From: Volutella citrinella
Taxonomy: Eukaryota > Ascomycota > Sordariomycetes > Hypocreales > Nectriaceae
DNA length: 64,000 nucleotides
Assembly: GCA_034401135.1 (NCBI GenBank)
Contig: JAWZSP010000008.1
Location: forward strand, 2,232,001-2,296,000
Direction of reading: 5' to 3'
In this document: one piece after another, positions 31,780 to 43,006 of the stretch
How the letters are laid out: every line of letters starts with the position of its first letter
Position numbering within the stretch: the stretch's first letter is position 1
Notes under the pieces: generated by a model
The model's input: only the letters and a program-made list of their open reading frames with translations
The model's database searches: none
Told to the model about the DNA's origin: nothing
Translations under genes and position numbers: made by a program

Positions 31780-34114
31780 TCACTGCGCCGGACGCGTGTC
31801 TTCTTCCATGTCCTCGCTGCCGAGCTCCTTCTCCAGCTCGTCCGTCACGAAGCCCTCGTAGTCGTCCAGGTTCTTCTGGATGTGGATCTTGAACTTGATG
31901 ACGTCGTTGAGCATGCGATCAATCTCGGTGTGCAGCTCCTCCCGTAGCGAATTGGCACGGAGCACCAGCTGCTCATACCTGTCGAAGCGGGTCAGTATCT
32001 CGGCTAACCAAGTAAAGGTGGCAGCGACTTACTCTATCGTCGTGTTAATCTCTCGCTGCTCCAACAACTGAACCGACTCGGACAGCCCAGCGCGCATTCG
32101 AGAAAGCTCCTTCTCCATCTTCTCAATCTGCGCGTCAGAGGCCAGCTTCGCAGTCTGCGTCACCTCCTTGGTCTTTTCGTACTCCTCCTCGGCGGCGCGG
32201 ACGCGGTGATTCAGAGCCTCCACCTCGTTTCGCCTCTCTTCAATGGCCTCCTTGATTCCGTCCAGCAGGTCGTGGTCCTTGATCATGTCGTCCACTGCCG
32301 CGGTACGTCGCTCAGAGATGCCCTTGCGCAGCTGCATGAAGCTGCTCCGGACATTGCCTCGCAGGTCCAGGTTGAGGATGTGCCCAGGCTGGTAGCCCGT
32401 GGTTGGATCGACGAGGAGTCGGTCCACTGACGACCCGCCCGCAAGTGATGCCTTGGCGTCGGAAGAATTGAAGTCGGAGTTGTCGTTGACCATGACCTGG
32501 AGCTCAAATTCTCGGCCCTTGGCATTGGCAGCCGTCGAGGGTATAAGCGCAATCTGGTATGCCACAGTATTGTAGCGGTCGACCATGCGCTCGAGCTCCT
32601 CCAGCTTGCGGCTTGCCTCTACCTCCTTCTCCGCGACCTTCTTCTTGACCTCCTCAAGACGTTGGCCGGAGCCTTCAATGCCCTTTTGAAGACGCTCACG
32701 CTCGGCCGTCATACGGTCGATATCCTGCATGCTGATGCCTTGCGCGTCTACCGTCTTCTGAAGGGATCGTCGTTCGTCGTCTGCCTCTTGCAGCTCTTCC
32801 ATGAGCTTTTCGAGCTCTTCCTGAAGCGTCTCGGCCCGGGCCTCATACTTTTCAGATCGCTGCATTGCCAAAGCATTGTATTCCTCAAACTTGATCTTGT
32901 CCTCCTCCATGATCTTGAAGTGATTGTCCAGAACAGCCGGATCGGGTGTTGCCTTCTCCAACTCCTCAATTTCCTTGAGAAGACTGGCATTCTGAGCCTC
33001 CAACATATTCAGCTCCTCCATATATTTCGAGTTGGACCTTTCGAACGCTGCGGCCATGGACGTGACGTGTGGCGCCAATAACCGCTCGGCTTGGTCGTCT
33101 GTCAGATTGTCGTCCATTAACAGCCAGTCTGCGTACGCGGTACACAGGAAGTCGAAGATGATTCGATCGCCACTAATATCGATACCACTCTCCAAACAGG
33201 CATCGTCATACTGGCCGGCAGTATACCCATCGAGCATCTTGCCGAGTTGCATCATCCAGTGCAGCATACCCAAGAAGGTGCTCCAGTTCTGGCCTCCGAC
33301 AGCGGCAATTTGGCTCTTGGTGAGGCTGCGCTCGAACGGGTAGCGCAACTGCTTCAAAATTGGTGGGACCTCATGGTCGATGTTCTTCTGGAACTTGTGG
33401 CTGGGGTCGATGCGGTGGTACAACCACTGGAACATATAGTTGAAGTCCTTCTGTGTAGGGTTCTTCATAACGTTGGCTGACAAGGTGTGCTTCATTTCCT
33501 TCTCGAACTCGTGCTGTGTCATGTAGTCCAAAAGCTCCTGGCCGAGGTGCGCCTGGAAAGCCCTGTCCTTCAAGGGGCGAGGGTCGCGAGGCACTCCAGC
33601 AGGCTGAACAGTGGTCTGGAAGAAGCTGTGGCTCACAGGGGCGGCGACTGACTGCCGTGGTGGTCGGTACACACTTCCTCGTCGGTCGGACTCGGCTGCG
33701 GTGGTGCCAATGACGGACTGGCGCTTGGGTCCTGGGGTGAAGAGACCTCCCTTGGGCTGGAAGGAAGAGCGCTTGACCGACGACATGCCCAGATCTGCGA
33801 GGTTCGTGCCAGACGAGGAGCGCTGGAAGAGGGGCTGGCTGGGTCGCGACATGGCAAGGGACTGCCTAGATCCCGACATGGAGCGCACATGGCTGCCGGG
33901 ATAGTTGGCACCGCTATTCGAGCTGGATCGCTTCATAGTCGAGCCGGGCTGCGGAATGGCGGTGTTGGGATGGATGGAACCTAGAGTCTGGCGGGGTGTG
34001 GATGTTAGAACGGCGAGGAAGATGGGATGCGACACCGCCTAAGAGGAGATGCGGAGCCTAAAAACCTACTTCCCGGGGTCTGCGGACGCTCCACAAGCCC
34101 GTGTCTTGGGACAT
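31780..34114 (-). CDS. NDC80: Kinetochore protein Ndc80 (Hec1)
   Basis: Exons 34114-34070, 33987-32033 and 31978-31780 give 732 residues. Ndc80 is the microtubule-binding subunit of the NDC80 complex with Nuf2, Spc24 and Spc25. The first exon is 45 nt and encodes [15 protein letters not shown], which joins TLGSIHP across an 82-nt intron. A Ser/Arg-rich basic N-terminal tail follows (expected Aurora B/Ipl1 targets), then the calponin-homology region ([45 protein letters not shown]) at about residues 130-265. A long coiled coil occupies most of the rest. The short C-terminal exon ends in an acidic tail. It is divergent from PEX14 with 567 bp between start codons. Confidence 0.95.
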
Positions 34115-34681
34115 TGTCTAACTGGTGCGATGCGGGCGACGGCGATGAATTGTGCGCGCGATGTGGCGAGCAGCAATGATTGTAAGTAGCTGTAGGAGTT
34201 GGCAGCCAGAGCGGAGGGCCGTTGGAATATTCTTGGGAAGCGAAAGGTGGGATGCGATGTTGTTGCTGGGCGGGAAAGTAAACAAAAGGGACAGGCAGTG
34301 TGTGATTGGCCAGCCTTGAGGTGGATCAGTTGCTCTATGTTGGCACGTCCCCCGATAGAGTGATATGGTGACTGTGAATAATTGCACGCGCGCACGTGAC
34401 AATGCGCTGTCCTGTCCTGGGCTGCAGATTGCCGATGACGGGTACATGAGTGGGCCCGCCTGGTGTGCCGCTCTGTGTGCTCAGCGCTGAGTGAGCAAGC
34501 GCTGCCTCGGCCCAGGCCGGTCGAATTCCCGAACTCCACGCGACAGCCCCAGCCTCCCCCGGACGGGACGAAGACCGTTTCTGGCACATGCAGCTCTCGA
34601 CCTCATCCATCACACCCTCCCCATTTCTGTGATGTGGTAGCGGCTCTTGTGCTTGGGTTGTGATTCAAAGAGCCGGACAAC
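34115..34681. promoter_or_regulatory. Bidirectional promoter, NDC80/PEX14
   Basis: A 567-bp region between the divergent start codons. It contains one CGG-N6-CCG at 34508-34519, which I treat as background. No TATA box stands out. Confidence 0.5.
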
Positions 34682-36006
34682 ATGGCTATTCGTGAGGACC
34701 TCGTGGCCTCTGCGGTAAGTTTGCGCTCTCCTTCTCCTCTTGCTCCTTTCTGCTGCTGTTCTGTGCCGCTCCTCGGCGCTCCTCCGTTGGCCGGAATGCG
34801 AGCCGCGGCATCTTCGAGGACCACATGGCTAACATTTATCTGAACAGGCGCAATGTGAGAAGAGTCACTCGAGACCAGACCGAGTCGCCCCCGATCGCTG
34901 ACCAGAAACAGTTCTGCAGGACCCGAGCGTCGCATCTTCTTCCGTCGAAAATCGCATTTCCTTCCTCCGATCCAAGAACCTCACCCAAGAGGAAATCGAC
35001 GCGGCAATGGGGCGTGCCGGTGGCCACGGACCTCCCGTTCCCAGCCCGGCCTACGCTGGCGCTCCTCCTCCGCCTCCCTCGGGATTCCCCCAGCAGTACT
35101 TTCCTTATCCTCCGGGATCATGGCAGCAGCCTCCTCCACCGCCAAAGCGGGACTGGCGAGACTGGTTCATCATGGCTACGGTTGTCAGCGGTGTGGGCTA
35201 CGGTCTCTACACCCTCGGCAAGGTATGTCGGCTCTGTCGCGAGGCCCCAATGACACAATCTGTTCCAGCATAGCTAACAAGGTTGGCGTCTGTAGCGTTA
35301 CGTGTACCCCGCGATCGCTCCGCCCACTCCGGAGAAGTTGGAGCAGGACAAGAAGACCATCGAGGAGCAATTTGACCGTGCATTCGCGCTCGTGGATCAG
35401 CTCGCCAAGGACACCGAGTCGCTGAAGAAGGCCGAGCAAGACCGCACGGAGAAGCTCGACGCTGCCATCGCTGAGCTTGACACTGTCATGACGGACCTCA
35501 AGGCCGCCAACCGCCGCCGGGAGGACGACGCGCAGCGCATCCGGGACGAGATGCAAGGCCTCAAGGACGCCATCCCCAAGGCTCTGGATAACCAGAAGCT
35601 CCTGACCGACAACCGACTACGGGAAATCAGCAGCGAGATGGGCAGCCTCAAGACGCTCGTCTCGCAGCGCATGGCTCCCCCGGCGGCGGCTCCTGTCCCG
35701 GCGTCCCCTTACGTCCGGCCCTCGGTGACCAGTGCCCCCAGCACATCGACTCCGGCTCCGGCGCCGGCCAGCCCTGCGCCGGCCACGACCAACGGAGACT
35801 CGCCCGCTGCGACGCCCGCCGAGGAGACGCCCAAGGCCGCGACGCCGACATCGTCGTTCAACCGCAGCTCCGTCGCCGCGGGGCTCGGCTCCTCGGGCAA
35901 CAAGCCCTCGATCCCCGCGTGGCAGATGGCCATGGCGAATAAGAACGCCGGATCCTCGGCCGGCAAGTCGGACGAGGCTGCCGGCAGCAGCAGCAGCGCC
36001 GCGTAA
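34682..36006 (+). CDS. PEX14: Peroxisomal membrane import protein Pex14
   Basis: Exons 34682-34714, 34848-34854 (7 nt), 34912-35222 and 35296-36006 give 353 residues. Pex14 docks the Pex5 cargo receptor at the peroxisome and forms part of the import pore. The N-terminal Pex5-binding domain reads REDLVASAAQFLQDPSV and RISFLRSKNLTQEEIDAAM (residues 4-47). A proline-rich linker follows, then a hydrophobic segment (WFIMATVVSGVGYGLYTLG, about 98-116), a coiled coil at about 128-215, and a Pro/Ala-rich tail with the block KPSIPAWQMAMANK. The 7-nt microexon is required: skipping it shifts the frame before FLQDP. Both flanking introns have good branch sites (GCTAAC, GCTGAC). Confidence 0.93.
34848..34854 (+). 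other. PEX14: 7-nt microexon of PEX14
   Basis: GCGCAAT lies between an acceptor (CTGAACAG) and a donor (GTGAGA). It supplies Ala-Gln and the first base of Phe, restoring the frame of the Pex5-binding domain. The flanking introns are 133 and 57 nt. Confidence 0.85.
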
Positions 36007-38025
36007 TAGAACAAAGCAGAAAAGGGACAAAGGCAAAAGGCAAAGGACGAAAGAATGGAGGGTTAATTGCGGACATCTGGACGCGAGGCTGGCGGCTGTA
36101 GAGTAAGCGTGCTTTGGGGGCTTTCTTCGGGGCATTGCTTTGGGTTGGCCATGGGGAGATGGGCGAGCATCTCATCGCCATCTCACTGTATTACTTGTTT
36201 CCTCACTTGTTTCTCCCGTTTACCTATCTTACATGTCACATATGTAGTATGCCATATAGGCGCATGGCGCTGACAGCGCACCACTTCCTTTTATTTATTC
36301 TGTACGAAAGAAACGCCCGCCTGTGTCCTACCCGGCCCGTGTATCCGACGCTGTGCTGAGCAGAGCAGCATAGCAAGGCCTTGGTTCCGTCCGAGGCTCT
36401 GCAGCCGTGTGTGTGCGACAAGAACGTGGCCGTGGTCTGCTGGGCGGTTTTGCATGGCCAAGGACAGATGACAGATGGCAGCAGCAGCACAACGGCACCC
36501 TTGGCTTTGCCCGTGCGCTGACCGAGAGAGAAGAGTCGAGTTAATGCGATGCAGATTGGTGTGTGTGCAGCGACATGCGATGGCAACTTTTGATCTGCAC
36601 TTAGGCAATCTGTAGGTCGCAAGCTTTCCCTGTTTCGGCAGAGTGTTGCGGGTTATCACTGCTAGTTCCGCCCATCTCTGACCGCACCTGATGCACGCAA
36701 CGATGGAGACGCTGCCTCGAAGCCGAAGCCATCGAAACGGCCACTGGGCGGGCATTCATGTCTGTCATGGCGCCGAAAAAGGGCTGCGATGGCATGTCTT
36801 GGAAAGCTATGGATGCTACCCAGGATCCGAGACATACGGCCCGGGGCGCTGGGACGGGAGTTCAGAAGCTGAGAAGCGCCAGCCGGACGGACTAGGGCGT
36901 CGGACATAATTGTGGCATCGTGGCCGGCCCGCACACAGCGCTATGGGATTCGAGCGTTGACGGTTTGATAATTTGATTTGTGTGGAGAGCTTGGCATGCG
37001 GGTTGGCGGTTGTGCTGCCGCGGATTGCATTGAATGTAAAGAGGATGATCCCATTGGATTGGCTTCGACGCCCGTGACAGGCACAAGGAAATGGAAGCCG
37101 CCGTAGATTAGCGCTGCGGGTTTGCCGTGGGCTGCTGCGGAGGCGGCGTGCGTGCTGACTTGGTGCCGAGGCTCAGCAGCGGGCAACGGGCAACGGTGGT
37201 GCAGGATCGAATCTAGAGACTCGTTCTCCCCCACGATGGGCATCTAACTCCCACGGACCTGCCAGCCACGTGGGGAAACTGAGGTAGCAAATTGCTGCTA
37301 TACTTATTCATTTCCCCTGCAACAGATTCGAGGGCTGGCCTTTTCTCCTTGTGTGTGCAGCCCCATCTTGTCCGTCCGTGGTGCATCGCCGACACATTGC
37401 GCTGTGCTCCGCAACCAACAGCGAAAGGCCCACCACCGTTGCAATTGACTAAGGCCCGCCTTGAGGAGAAGTCCAAACACTTTCCGCCTGCTGCTTCGTT
37501 TGACGATAGGTGTTGGTGGCGTCTCTCTTCCCTACTAGCCCCAGACGCACATGGTGCCCGTGGTCTGAGCCATCCCATCCTTCCCAACTGCCGCCGCTGC
37601 CTCGAGTCGTCCGGACCACCGAACAGGAGGAATAACCAAGTTTAATAAGAGCACCCCGTCCTGTTGTCCTCCTTCTGGAACCCTTTCGTCCCTCAAATCA
37701 GATATCGCGACCAGGTGCGCTACAGCACGACGCTACCGGGACAGCCTCAAAGCCCGAGTTCCCGTTTCTTAACCTCTCTTCGTATCGTCCTGGCACTATC
37801 CAGTGATAGACGACCCCGACATTGGCTCGCACCGTCATCCAATCCGTGCTGCACTTGGCCATTCGGCGACTGCGGAAGTCGAATTGTTTGCTTCACGGCC
37901 CGCCCGCCCGCAGTCCCGCCCTCGCCGTGCCCCCCCGTGCTAAGAAGGCCGAGGATATCAACCTCTCAGCTCCCTCCCACAGCGACGACACCTGCCTCCC
38001 CCAGCCAGGCCTGTCCTCTCGCGCC
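36007..38025. other. Gene-free stretch
   Basis: About 2 kb between the PEX14 stop and the hydrolase start. ORFs of 60-180 codons occur on both strands but overlap and lack domains. The ORF at 37664-38200 shadows the hydrolase start in another frame. Confidence 0.5.
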
Positions 38026-39587
38026 ATGTCCTCAGATCTCGCCCTCGCGCTGCGGGCTGCGCTGCCTCTCATCCCGCTCGCCGTCCGCACCACCATCTCC
38101 CACATGCTCCGCCTCTCGGAGACGGCGCAGTATCTCGACCTGCGGACGGCCCTCTTCATCGCCCTGGTCCGCGCCCTCGTCACCCCCACCAAGCCCATGA
38201 GCGTGTCGGCGTCGCAGCGGATGACGATGCGCGACAGGGGCGTCCGGGGCCGCATCTGGGTCAGCCGGTACACGTCGCCGGTGCCGCCGGAGCCGGACGT
38301 CCAGGAGGCGCTCATGGACACGCTGCGCCGCCTCGCCGGCCCGGACTCTGAGACATGGCGGCAGCGTTCCGAGCAGGAGAGGAGGTCCCCGGCGCCCGAA
38401 ATCGTCGCCCCGGCGCTCGTCGACGTCGAGGCCGAGTGGACCGGGTTCCGGCCCCGGGCGCAGCGGGGGGAACAGCTGCCCGAGGGCCTCACGGAGCGCA
38501 TGCTGTACGACGACATGATGCAGGACGTCACACACCCGGCAACGGTGCTGTACTTGCATGGCGGCGGCTACTTCCTGTGCGACCCGGCGACGCACCGCAT
38601 GACGACCAAGAAGCTGGCCAAGATGACGGGCGGCCGGTGCTACTCGGTGCGCTACCGCCTCGCGCCGCAGCACCCCTTCCCAGCGGCCCTGCTGGATGCT
38701 TTCGTGTCGTTCCTGACGCTGCTGTACCCGCCCCCAGGTGCCTTTCACGAGGCTGTCAGGCCCGAGCACCTTGTGTTTGCAGGCGACAGGTAAGTCTTCC
38801 CCTTGCACTGCACAACACAGAACCAGTGCTCTCCTGCTAACTTCCATCCAGCGCCGGCGGCAACCTCTCCCTCGCCCTGCTCCAGCTCATCCTTGAGCTG
38901 CGCCGGCAGGACACCCGCGTCATGTGGCATGGCGAACCGCGCGACCTCCCGCTCCCCGCCGGCGTAGCCACCAACTCGCCCATGGTCGACGCCGCCTTCA
39001 GCTCTCCATCGTGGGACGAGTCTAGCCCGACGCCCTACGACTTCCTGCCCAAGCCCGACACGCTTGCTCGTCACCCGCCGCCCCCCTGCGACATCTGGCC
39101 GTCGTCGCCGCCCCGGCGCAGCATGCACGTCGCCGACTCGCTGGCCGCCCACCCGCTAGCCTCGCTGTCCATGGCCCGCAGCTGGAAGGGCGCGCCGCCC
39201 GTGTACGCATGTGTCGGCTGGGAGATTTTGGCCTACGAAGCCAAGCACGCCGCTCGCCGCATGCACGACGACGGCGTGCGTGTCGTCTTTGAGGAGTACG
39301 AGGCCATGCCGCACTGCTTCGCCCTCGTCCTAGGCGACTCTGGATCCGCCACCCAGCGCTGCTACCGTGGTTGGGCTGGCTTCATCCGGGATGTTGTTGA
39401 CGACGCTGACACTGTCGCCTCCCGCGCTGTCACCATCAAGGCCAAGACGCTCGAGGAGGTTGAGCGCCAGTTTGGCGACCTGAGCGATGCCGATGACGAC
39501 GAGGTCCGGCGCAGGATCCTCGCCTGGGCGCCAAAACCCGGTTCTGTGGCGGCGCTGGGAGATGAGGTGCTGGCGGCGAAGCTGTGA
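38026..39587 (+). CDS. Alpha/beta hydrolase (HSL/acetyl-hydrolase type) with C-terminal AKL
   Basis: Exons 38026-38789 and 38852-39587 give 499 residues. It resembles the hormone-sensitive-lipase group of esterases: oxyanion-hole motif YLHGGGYFLCDPATH near residue 178, nucleophile motif GDSAGGN at residue 255, and a C-terminal PHCF supplying the likely catalytic His. The Ser codon (AG|C) is split by the intron. The last three residues, AKL, form a canonical PTS1 peroxisomal signal. An HSL-type esterase could hydrolyse a carboxylic ester or lactone in the peroxisome. The ATG at 38026 is the first ATG in frame. Neighbours are PEX14 upstream and a convergent FAD oxidase, also with a PTS1-like end. 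Confidence 0.85.
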
Positions 39588-40637
39588 GGGGGCGAGCGTC
39601 ATGATGGTGGACTTGGCTGTCTGTTTGTGTTGCTATGCCCGTTCCCGCCACTTGGTGTAGCTGAGCGAGCCCTGAGAACCCAGCCGTCTCACGTTGCACA
39701 TGGCGGGACGGAAGGGGATTTTTTTCCACACAGCAGCCGTCTGGTTTCTTTGGTTTGTTTTGTCTCCGACGCCTGCGTGTGCGTCACAGCGAGAGAGAAA
39801 GGGGTCGGACAAGGCTTGTATGTGTTCCCGCCGTTCTGTTTTTTCGTACCACGTTGGTCCATGGGTGGAATCTGAAGCGAAGCGTTGGAATTCGACTATG
39901 TATGTACTGTATCTGAAATGGAACTATATTGGATCTCTCAAGCTGAAGGTTATGCTGCTTTGAAGTCGTCAGTACCTCACACGAGACAGACAGGCTATCT
40001 CGCTCATATCAAGGGCCAGAGTGACCGGTGAGATATGGATTCAGCTGCTATTGCGCGTTGGCTACCGATTTGGCGCACTTATGACTCGTTGGAATCCATC
40101 TGGGTTTCCATTAGCATGACACGGGTCTAGGGTTGGAGCCACCTTGATTTCTTCAGTATTGCTGCGCAGAGAGCTCCAAGAGGCTGAAAGAAACTGCACA
40201 AATAATTAGGAAATACCAATACGAGGAAAATATTAATAAATGCAAGATAGAACACTTCTAAGTAGCATGGACATTAGGCTGTATCATTTCTTCCGGTTGT
40301 TGTTAGGGTGCAAGGATATACTGTAAATGGCCTCTCACTCATGGGATGCCAGTTTCTCTTTATTCTTATACATTCGCGCAGCACGAGTGCATTACAATAC
40401 TGGATGTACAACTGTTGGAAATTTACTGTAGGCTTTTTGTTAGGTTATGGTGGTGTTATGCTGGCCCAACACTTCAGAAACACCAGTTTTTGAAGCCCAC
40501 CCGCTGACCAGTGACAGCCCAGTTTGTTTTAATTTCTTATATACATGACTGTGACAATCTGAATGCATCCAGGGCAATCAATGATACAGAAATACACTGA
40601 GGGAACCCAGCTGTGGGAGCTAAACCCAGGGGCGGTT
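39588..40637. other. Convergent intergenic region, AT-richer
   Basis: It lies between the 3' ends of the hydrolase and the FAD oxidase. From about 39960 to 40620 the DNA is visibly poorer in G and C than the flanks. A 61-codon ORF (40308-40493) has no support. It could be 3' UTRs or an eroded insertion. Confidence 0.45.
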
Positions 40638-42159
40638 TCACAGTCGTGAGGCCCAAGCGGAGGTTCGCCCGCACATGTTAGTAGACAACGGCACACTCGC
40701 TAGAGACGTCTTGCCCTTCTTGCCTTGCATAATCACATTAACAGGAGGGGCGGACTCCTGCGACCGCCACCTCCACGCCTTGATGCCGGGACGCGCCGTA
40801 TCGACACCCTCGATGATGTCCACAACCCAGTTCCCAATATTGGGCAGGTACTTGAACGCATGGCCACTTCCCGCCGTGCACACAAACAGGCCGGGCTGCT
40901 GGGGCACATGGTCGATGATGAAGTGGTTATCGAAGCTGTCAGTGTACCAGCACAGACGGGTAAAAGCGACGTCCGCACACTCGTCGAGGACTTCGGGGAG
41001 ATACTCGGCCAGGAACCTCTGGATCGTGACCATGGCCTGTGAGGGGATTTGCGTGAGCTGCTCTCCCTCGGTGAAGCGGGTGACGGGGACGCTGCGGTCG
41101 GCGCCGTCGGCCTGGGACACAGGGTTCGTGTACTTGGTGCCACGGTAGCCGATCTTGAAGTACCCGTTTGGGTCGACGGGGAAGCCGTACAAGCCGCCGT
41201 CCTTCCCGTCGCGGATGTTGTAGGTGAAGACTGGAAAGTTTTCCGGTGAGAGACGCCGAGACAGCGGTGACCCTTTGGGGATCTGGAACACGGCGACCGA
41301 TCCCGCCGTGGCCTCACATTTGCCGTCCAGCTCTGGCACGAGCACGGGTGTTTGTGCGCCACACGCCATGATCGTGAGCTTGGCTGGGTGCATCTTGTCA
41401 TCCTTTGTCTCTACGCCAACGACCCGGCCGTCTTGGGTCACGGTTCGCTTGAAGGCACCGGCCGTGGGCCCGAAGACGAACTTGGCCCCGTACTGTCGAG
41501 CCTTATGGAGAGCGAAGCGGCAGGCCAGGTCGGCGTTTGTGTGGCCGCCGGTGGTGTCAATGATGCCTGCAGCGGCTATGCCCCGGGACTTTAGCCTGAA
41601 GGGGTCAGTGTTGATGCCCTTCTTTCGGGCCAAGTCCATGTGTGCACGGTTCTCCGTGAGGAGCTGGGTGTCTCCGTGGCCCATCTTGGCCATGCTCTCG
41701 ACGGTGGCTCTCTCAAAGGGGCGAAGCTCGGCTCCGCTGTTGAAACAGAGAACAGAGTTCTTGATGAAGACTCTGTCAGACTTGTTCATGCCTGGGGGAA
41801 CATTGCCTGCTGCAATCTCATTGTTCCAAGCCTCCCAATCCTGGATGGCCTCCAGGGAAAGCTCTTGATACTCGGTTTGGGTGCCATAGGCTGAACGAAT
41901 GATTTTGTTTATGTCTATAACCCATGTTAGCGCATCATGTCTTAGTTCCAATGCACAATTGGTGGCACATGCCTGCGGAGGCGGCATCGCACCCATTCTT
42001 GTACGAATAGAGGCCCTTGTCGTAGTCGGTCTTGTCAATGACAGTGACATTTATGTAGCCTCTCCGAGCGAGATGGAGAGCTGTGCTGAGGCCGAAGATA
42101 CCGGCTCCGACGATCACAATAGCATCGTCCTTTCTGACGACGGGGGTAGCTGAAGGCAT
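40638..42159 (-). CDS. FAD-dependent amine/amino-acid oxidase (saccharopine/pipecolate/fructosyl-amine oxidase family)
   Basis: Exons 42159-41973 and 41914-40638 give 487 residues. The Rossmann motif VIVGAGIFGLSTALHLARRG (GxGxxG at residues 18-23) binds FAD. The NGCDAASADINKIIRSAYG block is shared by sarcosine, saccharopine, pipecolate and fructosyl-amine oxidases. RLCWYTDSFDNHFIIDHVP near the C-terminus holds the Cys that carries covalent FAD in this family. The enzyme should oxidise a secondary amine or N-substituted amino acid, giving H2O2. It ends in SRL, a PTS1 variant, which fits peroxisomal H2O2 production. The 58-nt intron is GC-AG. It is divergent from the MFS gene. Substrate choice among family members cannot be settled from sequence by eye. 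Confidence 0.88.
41915..41972 (-). other. GC-AG intron in the FAD oxidase
   Basis: The donor is CCGCAG|GCATGT and the acceptor GGTTATAG|AC, with a GCTAAC branch site. The nearest GT would break the conserved ASADINKI reading. Confidence 0.75.
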
Positions 42160-42204
42160 TTCGCAGGATCAATGGGAAGCTGCCGTGTTCAAGAGGTCTA
42201 GCCC

Positions 42205-42233
42205 AATAATAGAACGAGGAATAATAGAACGAG
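42205..42233 (+). repeat. Tandem 14-bp repeat, period 15
   Basis: Two exact copies of AATAATAGAACGAG separated by one base, 46-74 bp upstream of the FAD oxidase start codon. Confidence 0.8.
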
Positions 42234-42581
42234 ACAATAACTTCTGGTTCTTAGGTCCTGTTCTACACTTGAAGGCGTGCGCAGAAGGACTGGTTTGGGA
42301 TCTAGCTTTCAAGCATTGACAGCAACTGAGCGGTTGATAAGAGAGGGGCTCGGGAGGAGCAACCAGTGGCTGGGTCCGGCTCGGAGGTCGCCATGCAGCT
42401 GCAACGGCGTTATCTGCAGCCGGATGATGGGGAGGGGCGAGGAGTGGGGATCGAAAGCAGCCAGCCTAGCACCATGTCGGGATAGCGCCACGGAAGAGAT
42501 AGCACAAAACGGGCCATGGAGCAAGGAATAGCCCCATGGAGGTTGCGGAGAGCGAGTCAAGTGGGTGCCCACGTGACCACT

Positions 42582-42593
42582 CGGCTTGCACCG
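42582..42593. promoter_or_regulatory. CGG-N6-CCG site in oxidase/transporter promoter
   Basis: CGG CTTGCA CCG with flanks T and A. It lies midway, 423 bp from the oxidase start and 414 bp from the transporter start. The spacing matches Ppr1-type binuclear zinc cluster sites. Confidence 0.55.
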
Positions 42594-43006
42594 AAGACTT
42601 GGCTTCGGGAGAATCCAGAGACGCTGCGCAACCCGATTTGCCGCCGCGAACAGGCCATGGGACGTGCCATGGGCCCTGCTGCGATGCGTCTGCGAGCGTG
42701 TGGCCCCATGTGAGGTGTTCTGGGCGCCCTCGCAACTCCACTTACCCCAGATATCCATGCCTGGCGCCTGATGGGCCTCGAATCAGAGCACGGGGATGGT
42801 AGTTCTCGCAGCCTTATCACTCAGACAAACCATTGCAATCCCTCCAACCTCACTGGACCCAGGACGCGCTACAACACACCGCAGCTTCTATTTATCTACC
42901 CTGGCTTGCCCTTCCCGATTGCTTCAACTCTAGGATCCCTCGCAACAAAACATCCAATATTGCCACTCCTCTTCACACAAGCATTACACAGTCCTCCATC
43001 ACCATC

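Larger units (their letters stand above)
42160..43006. promoter_or_regulatory. Bidirectional promoter, FAD oxidase/MFS transporter
   Basis: 847 bp between divergent starts. It contains a CGG-N6-CCG site (42582-42593), a CACGTG box (42570-42575) and a 14-bp direct repeat near the oxidase start (42205-42218 and 42220-42233). Confidence 0.6.

Noticed and set aside
34508..34519. A CGG-N6-CCG palindrome in the NDC80/PEX14 promoter.
   Set aside because: A single site by housekeeping genes; about 20 such sites are expected by chance in the window, so it is taken as background and not as part of the cluster regulon.
40308..40493. A 61-codon hydrophobic ORF in the AT-richer spacer.
   Set aside because: No family resemblance, no context; could be an eroded insertion but nothing supports it.
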